Shown here: piece after piece, positions 10,096 through 18,290 of the stretch | How the letters are laid out: each line of letters begins with the position of its first letter | Numbering within the stretch: the stretch's first letter is position 1 | Assembly: GCF_003477885.1 (NCBI RefSeq) | Contig: NZ_QUEE01000019.1 | Span: 62,001-126,000 of the forward strand | Direction: 5' to 3' | Length of the DNA stretch: 64,000 bases | DNA from: Lachnotalea sp. AF33-28 | GTDB lineage: Bacteria; Bacillota; Clostridia; Lachnospirales; Lachnospiraceae | Position numbers and translations under genes: made by a program | The notes under the pieces: model-generated | What the model was told of the DNA's origin: nothing | Databases searched by the model: none | The model's input: the letters and a program-made list of their open reading frames with translations, nothing else

Positions 10096-10221
10096 GACTG
10101 TCCCTCCTATAAAATGAATCCCGCTCGCGGGCTTTTACGCCTATGGCTGGCCGTTTTAGCGGCATAATCCCTTCCCGCCGCAGTGTGATCCTTAAGCATA
10201 GCATTTTTTGCTCAATAAGTC

Positions 10222-10268
10222 AAAAAAGCAGCGGCTAAATCCCGATGTGAAGATACGGTTCAGCCGCT
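10222..10268 (-). terminator. Rho-independent terminator of the corrinoid operon
   Basis: On the minus strand the arms AGCGGCT (10262-10268) and AGCCGCT (10230-10236) enclose a partly paired 25-base loop, followed by GCTTTTTTGAC. It lies 33 bases past the stop of the DUF2284 gene, the last gene of the methyltransferase operon. Confidence 0.75.
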
Positions 10269-10300
10269 TATTTATGTTACTGTTCAAAGTCTTATGATTG

Positions 10301-10852
10301 CTAGTAATAAAGAATCGAAAAATAAGTTACCGTATTCTCCCCGTTGATATAATGAAGCCCCGCAGCTTTTGACAGCGCGACCACATCGATTCCGCAGGCC
10401 TCAAGGGACCTGCGCGCTTTGTCGGGGTGACGGCACGGCGCGTCCGGATAGGTGCATTTTTCACAGAGGGAACAAGAACCGGCTCCGGACAGATCGTGAG
10501 GTTCAGGCTCCTGTTTAAGCTCCTCAAGCAGCGCATCATCCACCAAAGCATGCTGCCTGCCGCCCTCCTGCATCCCTTCCCAGTCGAAGGAATCTTCTAA
10601 ATCATGCTTTGTAGTATAGACAAATGCGTTTTGGTATCCGCTGTAGAGCTCTTTTAGTTCCCGCCAGTCCCCCACTCCGGGCGGGCACATCCAGGTCTTT
10701 CCGTATCGGCCGCACATATTTGCTTCGCATGCTTCTCTCACCTGCGGGCTGAAAGGGATCTCCTCTGTTTTCATAAACGCGTATTCATGTATGGGATATG
10801 GGAGGCTGTCCGTATCGGCGGCCAGCCGTTTCAGTTTTTCATACACTGACAT
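10301..10852 (-). CDS. DUF2284 family predicted metal-binding protein
   Basis: A 183-residue cysteine-rich protein matching the DUF2284 pattern: an N-terminal MCGRYGKTWMCPPGVG segment (about residues 46-61) and a C-terminal CSLCEKCTYPDAPCRHP segment (about 127-143). These cysteines suggest an iron-sulfur or metal site; the biochemical role of the family is not established. It closes the corrinoid methyltransferase operon, 94 bases after the reductive activator, so a redox or metal-handling role in that pathway is a reasonable inference. No signal peptide. Confidence 0.82.
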   Translation of the reverse strand: MSVYEKLKRLAADTDSLPYPIHEYAFMKTEEIPFSPQVREACEANMCGRYGKTWMCPPGVGDWRELKELYSGYQNAFVYTTKHDLEDSFDWEGMQEGGRQHALVDDALLEELKQEPEPHDLSGAGSCSLCEKCTYPDAPCRHPDKARRSLEACGIDVVALSKAAGLHYINGENTVTYFSILYY

Positions 10853-10946
10853 CTCGACTCTCCTATTTTACGTAAGTTCAGGCGGCGAAAAAAGTGCTGC
10901 AAAAGCAGATCTTTTCGTTTAAGAAGATGCGCCGCATGAGCGGTTA

Positions 10947-12473
10947 CTAATCTTCAGGAAAAAGCATATTTTCAATAAACAGCTCATTAAATAAGGCGGA
11001 AGAATTCAGCTCTGCAATTTCACACTCACAGGCGAGCCTGACTGCATCCGAAATCGCTCCGGATGAACTTAAACACTGCGCTGCCCCTGCAAGGGAGCTG
11101 TTTCCGACCGCTTCGATGACAGGCAGGGCTTCTGCGGGCAGAAGCCCTGTGCGGACCGCGCTGCGGATATTCATGTAATATCCCAGCCCGCCAGCAATAA
11201 AAACCTTCTCCAGTTGCTCCGTGAGGATCCCAGCCTCCGCAAGCAGAGCTTCAAATCCTGCCCGAATCGCACTTTTGGCAAGCTGGAACTCACGAATATC
11301 CTGCTGGGTGAGCACAATGGGCGTTTCCGAACATGCGGACAGCATCTGCCCATCAGCCGAGAGATGGGATCCCTTTAAGGTATAAGCATCCTCCGTTAAG
11401 CTCCCCGTCTCATCTAACAGCCCCTGATCCAAAAGAGACGCAATCAGATCCACCAGACCGCAGCCGCACAGGCCGCAGGGCGGTTTATCCTGTATTGTTC
11501 GAAACGATTCCGCAAGAACCGCACATACCGCACCATCGATGCCGCCGGTTCCGCAGGATATATTAGCGCCTTCCATAGCGGGACCTGCAGCCGCGGAAGC
11601 GGCATATAGCTTATTGCCGCTTCCGCGTCCTGTGCATACGATCATCTCGCCGTTAGTTCCGATATCAAGAAGCGCAGAAGGCCCGCTAAGCTCCCGCATC
11701 CGGCAGACCAATGCGCCGGCTATGACATCGCTTCCGATAAAGGCCGAGGCGGAAGGAAGTAAGATCACGCGCTCCACCGGAAGGGAAAGCTTTTGTCCGT
11801 CAAGCTCCTTTAAGTCTGTAAAGGCCGGCGTAAAAGGATATGTCCCGATGCCCTCCGGCGAAATCCCGCAGAACAGATGGAGCATCGTCGTATTGCCGGT
11901 GACCGCCATGCATTCAGGTTTCTTCTGCGGATTCCTTTCCGAAAGCTCTGTCAGCATATCCGAAGCCGCGCAGAGTATCTGTCTCTGCAGATTTAAAAGA
12001 TTCCCGTCCTTTGCGGCGGCAATCCTGCTGATCACATCCGCACCGTAGCTTCGCTGCGGATTAAGATTGGATACAGTATCCAGTATCCGGCCCGTTTCCC
12101 TGTCCACAAGCGCCGCAGCCACCGTGGTGGTTCCGATATCCAGGGCTGCCGCAACCCCTTTTCCATCCGCTTCTTCGGATACAAACGTAAATTCCGTCAG
12201 TCCCTGGCCGCCCATATCCTTCAGTAAAATCTTCGCGCTGCCGTCCGGACACAGTGCGCGGCAGGCCCGTATATCGCCGTTTTCATCCGGCGGCAGCAGC
12301 TTTAAAGGATCCTCTGCACTTGGAAAGTTTCCCTCTGCCACCCGGACCTTACACTTGCCGCAGACGCCGCGGCCGCCGCAGTCGAGAGGGATCTCATAAC
12401 CGCTGGCCCGCAGCCAGTCTGAAAGCTTCTGTCCGCCGTTTCCGGGCGGTATCTCTATCATCTTATAAGACAT
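10947..12473 (-). CDS. RACo-like reductive activator of corrinoid proteins (2Fe-2S + ASKHA)
   Basis: A 508-residue protein with an N-terminal plant-type 2Fe-2S domain: LDCGGRGVCGKCKVRV supplies Cys32, Cys38 and Cys41, and a fourth Cys lies in the following RACRAL segment. An ASKHA-type ATPase domain follows (ALDIGTTTVAAALVD near residue 110; LLDIGTNGEM near 270; FIAGGLGYYMN near 425). RACo enzymes use ATP to return oxidised cob(II)alamin to the active Co(I) state. It is somewhat shorter than the best-studied RACo. It lies 9 bases after a UroD-family methyltransferase gene and in an operon with a corrinoid protein, which strongly supports this role. Confidence 0.9.
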   Translation of the reverse strand: MSYKMIEIPPGNGGQKLSDWLRASGYEIPLDCGGRGVCGKCKVRVAEGNFPSAEDPLKLLPPDENGDIRACRALCPDGSAKILLKDMGGQGLTEFTFVSEEADGKGVAAALDIGTTTVAAALVDRETGRILDTVSNLNPQRSYGADVISRIAAAKDGNLLNLQRQILCAASDMLTELSERNPQKKPECMAVTGNTTMLHLFCGISPEGIGTYPFTPAFTDLKELDGQKLSLPVERVILLPSASAFIGSDVIAGALVCRMRELSGPSALLDIGTNGEMIVCTGRGSGNKLYAASAAAGPAMEGANISCGTGGIDGAVCAVLAESFRTIQDKPPCGLCGCGLVDLIASLLDQGLLDETGSLTEDAYTLKGSHLSADGQMLSACSETPIVLTQQDIREFQLAKSAIRAGFEALLAEAGILTEQLEKVFIAGGLGYYMNIRSAVRTGLLPAEALPVIEAVGNSSLAGAAQCLSSSGAISDAVRLACECEIAELNSSALFNELFIENMLFPED

Positions 12474-12482
12474 GTCATCACC

Positions 12483-13607
12483 TTAAGGGCGGATCTTTTT
12501 AATTTCATCCGCGTAATACTGCACCAGTTCAAATTTCGTTCCGGGCATCAGCCGGTGGTCCGGGCAGGGAATAAAACCGCCCAGCGACACCATCCTGCGT
12601 ATTCTCTCAAGCTCGGCATCCACAGCGGCCTTATCCTTGCGAAGTGCTGTCTTATCCATCGCTCCGACGCCCAGCTGCCGCGTTCCAAAACGGTTCCTTG
12701 CAGGTTCAAACTGGTCGCCCCAGGTGCCCACCTCTATGGGAAACAAAATATTCACTCCGTTATCCAGCCATGTCTGCTGCAGCTTCTCCGTAACGCCGTC
12801 GCAGTCAAGAGAAATAAGATCGATGCCATATTTACGAAGCAGATCGCAGCGGCGTTTGTAATGGCGCGCACACAGCTCTTCAAACACAGCCGGGGACAAA
12901 AGCGGACCGCTGTTAAAGCAGATATCCTCCCAGAAATGTCCGAAGTCAAACCGGGCGCCCGCCTCAAGCACTGCCTCCACACACCTGTACTGCATTTCTG
13001 CATATGTATCTATGATATCGGCGAACAGATCTTCATCCTCATCATACATCAGATAGCTCATGCCGATTACAGAAACCATGTTCCGAATATCACCCAGTAC
13101 AGATCCCAGGGAAATGCCAAGCGGCACATCCAGTTTATCATATACTTCTTCATTATACTTCTTCCAATATTCGGTATCGATCCGATCGGCGCTAAACTGC
13201 ATCTTGGGCTTATAGAGCGTTTCAAAGGCTTCACGGTCCTTGAGCAGATAATCGTCTTCCTGCGGAATGGACACCACTCCCGGATGCATCCGTTCGATCA
13301 GTCCGCTGCTGTTTTGTACGCGCTGTGTGCCGTCCGGCAGAACCTCCAGCACCGTCTTTTCAAATGCCGGGAACAGCCCCATAACAGGGCCGTGTACATG
13401 GGACCAGTTGTAATCCCAGCCTATGAGCTTATCCAGTTCCATATCCTTATCATTTCCGTCCCCCCAGCCCCGGGACAGCTCTGCCGGGATCTTGCCCTGC
13501 TCGGCCCACTCCACCAGGAGTTCCGGCCAATAGCCGAAATGTACGGCCGGCAGACGGTCCACCGGTTTAAAATGCAGCAGGTTCAATGCACGTTCTCTAT
13601 TTGTCAT
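12483..13607 (-). CDS. UroD-family corrinoid methyltransferase (candidate substrate-specific MT I)
   Basis: A 374-residue member of the uroporphyrinogen decarboxylase superfamily, beginning MTNRERALNLLHFKPVDRLP, a typical start for catabolic UroD-like methyltransferases rather than heme-pathway HemE. The C-terminal GGFIPCPDHRLMPG segment is seen in O-demethylase-type members. It lacks the His-X-Cys zinc motif of MtaA enzymes; the equivalent site reads SLDCDG. Placed between the MtaA-like gene and the RACo-like activator, it is the best candidate for the enzyme that moves a methyl group from the substrate to the corrinoid protein. The substrate (methoxyaromatic or other methylated compound) cannot be read from sequence. 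Confidence 0.82.
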   Translation of the reverse strand: MTNRERALNLLHFKPVDRLPAVHFGYWPELLVEWAEQGKIPAELSRGWGDGNDKDMELDKLIGWDYNWSHVHGPVMGLFPAFEKTVLEVLPDGTQRVQNSSGLIERMHPGVVSIPQEDDYLLKDREAFETLYKPKMQFSADRIDTEYWKKYNEEVYDKLDVPLGISLGSVLGDIRNMVSVIGMSYLMYDEDEDLFADIIDTYAEMQYRCVEAVLEAGARFDFGHFWEDICFNSGPLLSPAVFEELCARHYKRRCDLLRKYGIDLISLDCDGVTEKLQQTWLDNGVNILFPIEVGTWGDQFEPARNRFGTRQLGVGAMDKTALRKDKAAVDAELERIRRMVSLGGFIPCPDHRLMPGTKFELVQYYADEIKKIRP

Positions 13608-13622
13608 AACACACTCTCCTGT

Positions 13623-14618
13623 TTATTTATAGAAATCCGCGGATGCCCTGAAAAACGCATCAATATTTTTCCAGCTGGAAGCCGGAGGTATATCACATCC
13701 GGAAGACAGCACAAAATTTTTGTGGCCTGCACACCGTCTCATCAGCTCCTGCGTAGCGGAATAAATTTCTTCTTCTGTCCCGTTCATAAACAGAGCCGAA
13801 GGCGAGATGTTGCCGCAGACAGGTTTATCCTCCGGCATCTTCTCAAGCATCTGCACCAGATCCACCGCGTCGCCGAAATGGAAGGCTGCCGCGCCGTTCT
13901 GGTAGATGGATTCCGTCATAAGCGGAGTGTTGGGGCCGCAGTTATGGTAGATCACAGCGAAGTTCTGATCCTGGACAGCGTCAATGAGCTGTTTCACATA
14001 AGGCGCGGAAAATTCCTTTTCAAGGTCCGGTGAGAGCAGCCCGGAAAGCGGTTCCGCCATCATGATGCCGTCAAGTCCCGCGGATTTGTATGCCAGCGCG
14101 TATTCGGTCAGAAACTCTACTGCCTTTTTTAATGCGGCATGGACAAAATCCGGTTCAACGATACAGTTAACCAGAGCCTCTGAGACATCCATCAGCCTTC
14201 CTGCCAGAGAAAAAGGACCGATCATCCCGGCAAATACCGGCCGGTCCGTGATCATTACCTTCGCTTTCCCGGCAGCTTCCACATAAACGCCAGTGCGCCC
14301 GTCGCCCACCTTAGGGACGCGCAGCGCCTCGGCTTCCTCTTCATCTGCAATCAGGGTTCCCACAACGGTAGGAATCTCGTTTTCGCTTTTCTTTATCTCG
14401 CATCCAAAGGCTTCCGCTTCCACCGACAGATCCATCATGCATACGGCCGCTGCCGCATCCGTTCTCTCCGCGACCTTTTGTATTCCCTCCGCCTGTATGC
14501 CGCTGTCATGAGTGAGCTGATATACGCTGACACCCATTAGCTGCGTCGACGGAAAAGATAGAACCGGCATCGGTTTCCTGCTTTCTGCAAGCCTTCCCAT
14601 CCATTCATTCATATTCAT
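13623..14618 (-). CDS. MtaA/UroD-family corrinoid methyltransferase
   Basis: A 331-residue UroD-superfamily protein with the zinc signature of MtaA/MtbA-type methyltransferases: His-X-Cys in VIYHNCGPN (near residue 215) and a distal Cys in SSGCDIPP (near residue 305). In the known enzymes this zinc activates a thiol acceptor for methyl transfer from a corrinoid protein. Bacteria of this type do not normally use coenzyme M, so the acceptor or donor is unknown. It sits 32 bases after the PocR-AraC regulator and 15 bases before the second UroD-like gene. Confidence 0.83.
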   Translation of the reverse strand: MNMNEWMGRLAESRKPMPVLSFPSTQLMGVSVYQLTHDSGIQAEGIQKVAERTDAAAAVCMMDLSVEAEAFGCEIKKSENEIPTVVGTLIADEEEAEALRVPKVGDGRTGVYVEAAGKAKVMITDRPVFAGMIGPFSLAGRLMDVSEALVNCIVEPDFVHAALKKAVEFLTEYALAYKSAGLDGIMMAEPLSGLLSPDLEKEFSAPYVKQLIDAVQDQNFAVIYHNCGPNTPLMTESIYQNGAAAFHFGDAVDLVQMLEKMPEDKPVCGNISPSALFMNGTEEEIYSATQELMRRCAGHKNFVLSSGCDIPPASSWKNIDAFFRASADFYK

Positions 14619-14650
14619 AAGCTATAATCCTCTCCCTGAGTTTGTATCGT

Positions 14651-15919
14651 TTATCCCACCGTATTCTGCTGTCTGTACTGGCCGGGACTGATCCCTAAGG
14701 ATTTCTTAAAGGCTCGGATAAAATAATTCGTGTCCGTGTATCCGACCCTTGCCGATATCTCCGTGACCGTCAGGCTGCTTGCCATCAGCAGCTCCTTGGC
14801 GGCTTCAATGCGTATTGAGGTGAGATAGGAAATAAATGTGGTTCCCAACCCGTCGTGAAACAGATGCGACAGATAGGATGTGCTGATTTCCACCGCAAAA
14901 GCCACATCCTTGATTGTTATGTTACAGGCATAGTTCTCAGCGATAAACGTCATCGCCGCCGCCAGATACCGCGCTCCGGGAATGTTGCGTCCTCCGTTAT
15001 AGACCGCATCTATAAAGCGTTCAATCGTGACGCTTGTGCAGTAGCACAGATCTTCAAAGCTGATCTCATCTTCCAGAATCTTCTGCGATTCTCTGGCTGC
15101 TTTCAACAGCTCCTCTTGCGCAGCCCCAGCCTCAGAGGCCGCCCTGAACAAAAATCCTATGAGTTCATAGATTTTTGCCTTAATAGTCATGAGTTTTCCG
15201 CCGGAATACAGAAATACATCCGCCAGGACATTGTTCAGCTGCCTTCTGGCCGCCGTTTTGTCCCCAAAGCGGACTGAATTCATCAGCTTTTTTTCGTTTT
15301 CCGGGGAGTAAAAGCCTGTGCGTTTACCCGCTGTAAGCTGCTGGCGATTTTCCGACATCAGCACGGAGATCGTTGCCTGCTGTTTTGTAATTTCCTGCCT
15401 CTGGTTTAAGATATCCATATGGCTCCTGCACATATAGTTCACCAGCCGGAACAGGATTCCGGAAGCGCTTCTGATCTGGCAGCAGGAATACTGCGGCGTA
15501 TTCGCCGCAATATGTTTCCTGTCCGCATCGGTCAGCACCGTATGTACCGTATTCTTTTCCAGCTCATCCAGCGCATATTCATCGGCGTCCCACAGCATGG
15601 CCGGCCCGCAGAACACGGCACCGATCAGGTCATCCTCCAGCATGACCGCCGAAGCGCTCATGACCAGTCCACAGCCGCAGACATAGATATAGGGCTCCCC
15701 CAGATTCGCCGCCAGACGGCCGCTATAGCTGACATTCTTTACACAGATCGGATTGCCGTTTATCATGTTGCAGATGCACGCGCCCCCATCCTTATAATAG
15801 GACATCAGCTCTTTTCCCTCCAGATCCCGCAAAGAAACGCCCAGACCGCTCATATCCCCGAAGTTTCTGAAAATATCGTACAGCTCGCCCCGGTCGAGCA
15901 GATCGATCAGATGTTTCAT
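14651..15919 (-). CDS. PocR-domain AraC-family transcriptional regulator
   Basis: A 422-residue regulator. The N-terminal PocR-type sensory domain (about residues 1-170) starts MKHLIDLLDRGELYDIFRNF and contains the Cys-rich GGACICNMINGNPIC segment. The C terminus is an AraC double helix-turn-helix (ISTSYLSHLFHDGLG and TEISARVGYTDTNYFIRAFK). PocR domains are associated with regulators of corrinoid-dependent and propanediol pathways. It is encoded inside the operon, overlapping the corrinoid-protein gene by 4 bases, so it probably controls its own operon from the promoter at 16.6 kb. Confidence 0.88.
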   Translation of the reverse strand: MKHLIDLLDRGELYDIFRNFGDMSGLGVSLRDLEGKELMSYYKDGGACICNMINGNPICVKNVSYSGRLAANLGEPYIYVCGCGLVMSASAVMLEDDLIGAVFCGPAMLWDADEYALDELEKNTVHTVLTDADRKHIAANTPQYSCCQIRSASGILFRLVNYMCRSHMDILNQRQEITKQQATISVLMSENRQQLTAGKRTGFYSPENEKKLMNSVRFGDKTAARRQLNNVLADVFLYSGGKLMTIKAKIYELIGFLFRAASEAGAAQEELLKAARESQKILEDEISFEDLCYCTSVTIERFIDAVYNGGRNIPGARYLAAAMTFIAENYACNITIKDVAFAVEISTSYLSHLFHDGLGTTFISYLTSIRIEAAKELLMASSLTVTEISARVGYTDTNYFIRAFKKSLGISPGQYRQQNTVG

Positions 15920-16551
15920 GCTGCAAAGAACGACCTGGCGGCCTGTGCAGCGGATGCCGCATCCAGCGTATAGCAGTCCGCTCCGATTTCATCCGCGTAC
16001 TGCTGAGTCACAGGTGCTCCTCCGACCATCACCTTCACCTGATCACGGATTCCGGCCTCTTTAAGCGCCTCGATCACATCTCTCTGGGCAGTCATTGTCG
16101 TTGTCAGCAGCGCGGAAAGACATACTAGTTCTGCTCCGCTTTCTTTCACCGCGTTCACAACCTTCTCCGGATCCACGTCCACGCCCAGGTCAATGCATTC
16201 GATTCCCTGGCCTTCAATCATCATCTTCACCAGATTTTTGCCTATATCATGCATATCTCCCTTAACCGTGCATATGACAGCTTTGCCGACAGGTTTTACA
16301 CCGGCACTCTTCAGCGCGGGCTGAAGCACCTTCAGACCTGCGTTCATCGCCCTTGCAGCAACCAGCACCTCCGGTACGAACACCTCAGCCTTCTTGAATT
16401 TTTCTCCTACGATGTTCATACCGGCGATCAGGCCTTCATTCAGCACAGCTTCAGGCTTCTCGCCTGCCTCCAGCGCCGCTGTCACCAGCGCCGCTACATC
16501 CTTTGCTTTTCCCCTCTGCAGCTTTTCTGAAATCTCCTCAAATACACTCAT
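15916..16551 (-). CDS. Corrinoid (B12-binding) methyltransferase protein, MtaC/MtbC-like
   Basis: A 211-residue corrinoid carrier protein. The N-terminal B12-2 four-helix cap domain covers about residues 1-88. The Rossmann B12-binding domain contains GDMHDIGKN near residue 100, where the His of DxHxxG is the lower axial cobalt ligand. The motifs SALLTTTM and VMVGGAPVTQQYADEIGAD follow. It shuttles methyl groups between the UroD-family enzymes. It is the first gene of the operon, with AAAGGAG before the ATG, and the promoter lies about 45 bases upstream. Confidence 0.95.
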   Translation of the reverse strand: MSVFEEISEKLQRGKAKDVAALVTAALEAGEKPEAVLNEGLIAGMNIVGEKFKKAEVFVPEVLVAARAMNAGLKVLQPALKSAGVKPVGKAVICTVKGDMHDIGKNLVKMMIEGQGIECIDLGVDVDPEKVVNAVKESGAELVCLSALLTTTMTAQRDVIEALKEAGIRDQVKVMVGGAPVTQQYADEIGADCYTLDAASAAQAARSFFAA

Positions 16552-16594
16552 AATTACACTCCTTTACAATGTTGCATTTCATATCGTTTTTCTC

Positions 16595-16647
16595 ATTATA
16601 CAATAGCTTAATTACGAAATACAACAGCAAAACAGGCTATTTATAGC
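16595..16647 (-). promoter_or_regulatory. Promoter and palindrome of the corrinoid operon
   Basis: Reading the minus strand, TTGTAT (16624-16619) and TATAAT (16600-16595) are separated by 18 bases and lie 44 bases before the corrinoid-protein start. Just upstream of the -35 is the palindrome GCTATTTATAGC (16636-16647). Its position near -50 suits an activator site, plausibly for the PocR-AraC protein encoded in the operon. Confidence 0.65.
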
Positions 16648-16680
16648 ATTATCCTGCTATTTTTTCACATCCTGAACCTG

Positions 16681-17017
16681 TTACCTTTTTTCGCAGTCAT
16701 TGAAACAAAAGGGAGCTTCTCTGTCCAGCAGTTTTTTTAAAACCTTTAGGACCCCGTCTTCATTATAGGAATCCGTTAATAAACAGCTCCCGGCGGTAGC
16801 TGCCGATATAGGAGCCGTTGTCCGTGATATAGAATATCTTTTCCTTAATCGGTTCGAACACATTTTCAACGCTTGCCGCCGGCCTGCCGCTGGCTGCCGC
16901 GAAATGGATCCCCGTAGCTTTAAGCTTCAAAATCACATCGAACACTTCCTGTTTAACCGCCGTATTTCCCTCACCCACTAAGGTTCCGTCTATATCCGTA
17001 CAGATTAACTTAATCAT
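16681..17017 (-). pseudogene. Cof-type HAD hydrolase, frameshifted and truncated
   Basis: The first 83 codons encode a clear HAD hydrolase start: MIKLICTDIDGTLVGEG (motif I DxDGT), AAASGRPAAS and YITDNGSYIG. The frame then closes at 16763. The next frame continues plausibly as SYNEDGVLKVLKKLL and stops at 16681, so a one-base shift near 16770 plus loss of the rest (motifs III and IV) explains the pattern. Intact Cof proteins are about 260-290 residues. The start overlaps the end of maf by 8 bases. A sequencing error could explain the shift but not the missing C-terminal half. Confidence 0.78.
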
Positions 17018-17606
17018 GAACTTCCTCCAGTCCCATCTCTTTTAATTCCTGATACAGCCGGGCGATCGGAAGCCCGACAATCGTATTGTATTCCCCCTCC
17101 ACGCTCCGTATAAACACGCTGCTTTTTCCCTGAACCGCATAGGCTCCCGCCTTATCCATAGGTTCTCCGGTCTCAACATATTTCACGATCTCCCGCTCGC
17201 TGACCGGATACATCGTAACCCGCGCGCTCTCACAGAAAATGTGCCGCACGGTATCTCCGCCCTGCTTTACCAATATAGCCACCCCAGTGTATACAAAATG
17301 CTCCCGTCCCTGAAGCATTTTAAGCATAACCTTAGCTTCCTCTTTGGAATTCGGTTTTCCAAGCAGCCTGCCATCAAGCGCCACCACCGTATCCGACCCG
17401 ATCACAATGACGCCGCTTTCATACTCTTTTGCAACGGCGCAGGCCTTCTGGCAGGCCAGATCCATCACAACCTGTTTGGGATCGCTGCTTTTGATCACCT
17501 CTTCCTCTTCACATGGGTGAACTGTAAATGCAATATCCGCCAGCTTCAGGAGTTCTTTCCTCCTGGGGGAAGCGGAAGCCAGTATTACCGGGTATTTTAA
17601 GTTCAT
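17010..17606 (-). CDS. maf: Maf-family nucleotide pyrophosphatase
   Basis: A 198-residue Maf/YhdE-type NTP pyrophosphatase, a house-cleaning enzyme that hydrolyses non-canonical or modified nucleoside triphosphates (dTTP/UTP in many members). It has the N-terminal ASASPRRKELL motif, VIGSDTVVALDGRLLGKP near residue 72, and the C-terminal EGEYNTIVGLPIARL segment. It is full length. The downstream HAD fragment overlaps its last 8 bases. Confidence 0.93.
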   Translation of the reverse strand: MNLKYPVILASASPRRKELLKLADIAFTVHPCEEEEVIKSSDPKQVVMDLACQKACAVAKEYESGVIVIGSDTVVALDGRLLGKPNSKEEAKVMLKMLQGREHFVYTGVAILVKQGGDTVRHIFCESARVTMYPVSEREIVKYVETGEPMDKAGAYAVQGKSSVFIRSVEGEYNTIVGLPIARLYQELKEMGLEEVHD

Positions 17607-17636
17607 GATTGTTCTCCGTTTCTAATCGTTATTTTT

Positions 17637-17948
17637 TTATTCATCCTCATCCAATGCTTCAATCAAAAAACTGACCGGCCTGAACCCGTCATTGCAGCTG
17701 ATCATGGCTGACTTCGGATTCTTCATCCAGCCGTCATACAGATTTTCACCGCCGTGAGCCAGCGCCATCACAAATGCGGACATGCTTTGCCATGCGCTGT
17801 CACACATGCCGGGCGGCTTCTCCCAGCCATTCGAGATAAATATCTGTCCGGGTTTCATATCACAGGCATGTTCCATCGGATTCTCATATAAATCGATCAG
17901 ATCCTGATAGCAGGACATCTTCATTACAGTTATTCTGCATTTCTTCAT
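17637..17948 (-). CDS. TIGR04076-like small cysteine-containing protein
   Basis: A 103-residue protein beginning MKKCRITVMKMSCYQDLIDLY, matching the pattern of TIGR04076 proteins (short, Cys-rich, function unknown). Features include ACDMKPGQIF, the PPGMCDSAW motif and GWMKNPKSAMISCNDGFRPV near the C terminus. An upstream in-frame ATG at 17969 exists, but GGAGA sits correctly before 17948. It may be transcribed from the promoter at 18078-18106. Function is not known. Confidence 0.75.
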   Translation of the reverse strand: MKKCRITVMKMSCYQDLIDLYENPMEHACDMKPGQIFISNGWEKPPGMCDSAWQSMSAFVMALAHGGENLYDGWMKNPKSAMISCNDGFRPVSFLIEALDEDE

Positions 17949-18077
17949 AGACGTTCTCCAATCTATCATGGCAGCAGCAAACGTACGCTCCTGTCAAGTT
18001 ACGTGTTACTGCTCAACTCATTTTCACATTTAACCTCACTGCTTTTATAATCCAACACAAACTCTTTATATTTCTTC

Positions 18078-18106
18078 ATTATACTCAATAACCTGTTCTT
18101 CCTCAA
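18078..18106 (-). promoter_or_regulatory. Sigma-70 type promoter, minus strand
   Basis: TTGAGG (18106-18101), a 17-base spacer and TATAAT (18083-18078) on the minus strand. It lies about 130 bases ahead of the TIGR04076-like gene, leaving a long untranslated leader. Confidence 0.55.
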
Positions 18107-18182
18107 CAAAATCTTCACATTAAATAAATCAAAAGCACAGCCCTGGTTTGAACTTTAACTCAAATTGGTCTGGCACTTACAT

Positions 18183-18215
18183 CTGTTTGCAAACAGTCTG
18201 TACATATGGTACTAT
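18183..18215 (+). promoter_or_regulatory. Promoter with palindromic operator for the GNAT gene
   Basis: A -35 TTGCAA (18187-18192), exactly 17 bases, and a -10 TACTAT (18210-18215). The -35 lies inside the perfect 14-base palindrome CTGTTTGCAAACAG (18183-18196), a likely repressor site. The acetyltransferase ATG is 75 bases downstream of the -10. Confidence 0.62.
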
Positions 18216-18290
18216 TTTTAGTAGAAACCCGAACGTAACAGGCAAAAATTGCACCGATGTATAAACGCATCAGAAAGGAAGTGCAAAACA

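Larger units (their letters stand above)
17949..18290. other. AT-rich intergenic region with divergent promoters
   Basis: This 342-base stretch separates the minus-strand TIGR04076-like gene from the plus-strand acetyltransferase gene. It holds a promoter in each direction (18078-18106 minus, 18183-18215 plus). It is more AT-rich than its neighbours. A 39-codon GTG-started minus-strand frame lies across 18000-18120 but has no ribosome site. Nothing else is recognised. Confidence 0.6.

Noticed and set aside
10110..10175. Short GC hairpins (CCCGC/GCGGG and GCCG/CGGC) in the sbcD leader
   Set aside because: Short stems with no T-run and no clear second copy in the window; too weak to name.
12555..14033. 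A 492-codon open frame on the plus strand
   Set aside because: It lies antisense to two clear UroD-family genes, its translation has no recognisable domain and no good ribosome site was seen. It follows from the codon bias of the real genes.
16552..16680. Possible cobalamin riboswitch before the corrinoid operon
   Set aside because: The untranslated leader after the promoter is only about 40 bases, too short, and no B12-box-like sequence was seen.
18000..18120. A 39-codon GTG-started minus-strand frame, lysine-rich
   Set aside because: No ribosome-binding site, and a -35/-10 pair lies inside it. It may be a remnant but cannot be supported as a gene.
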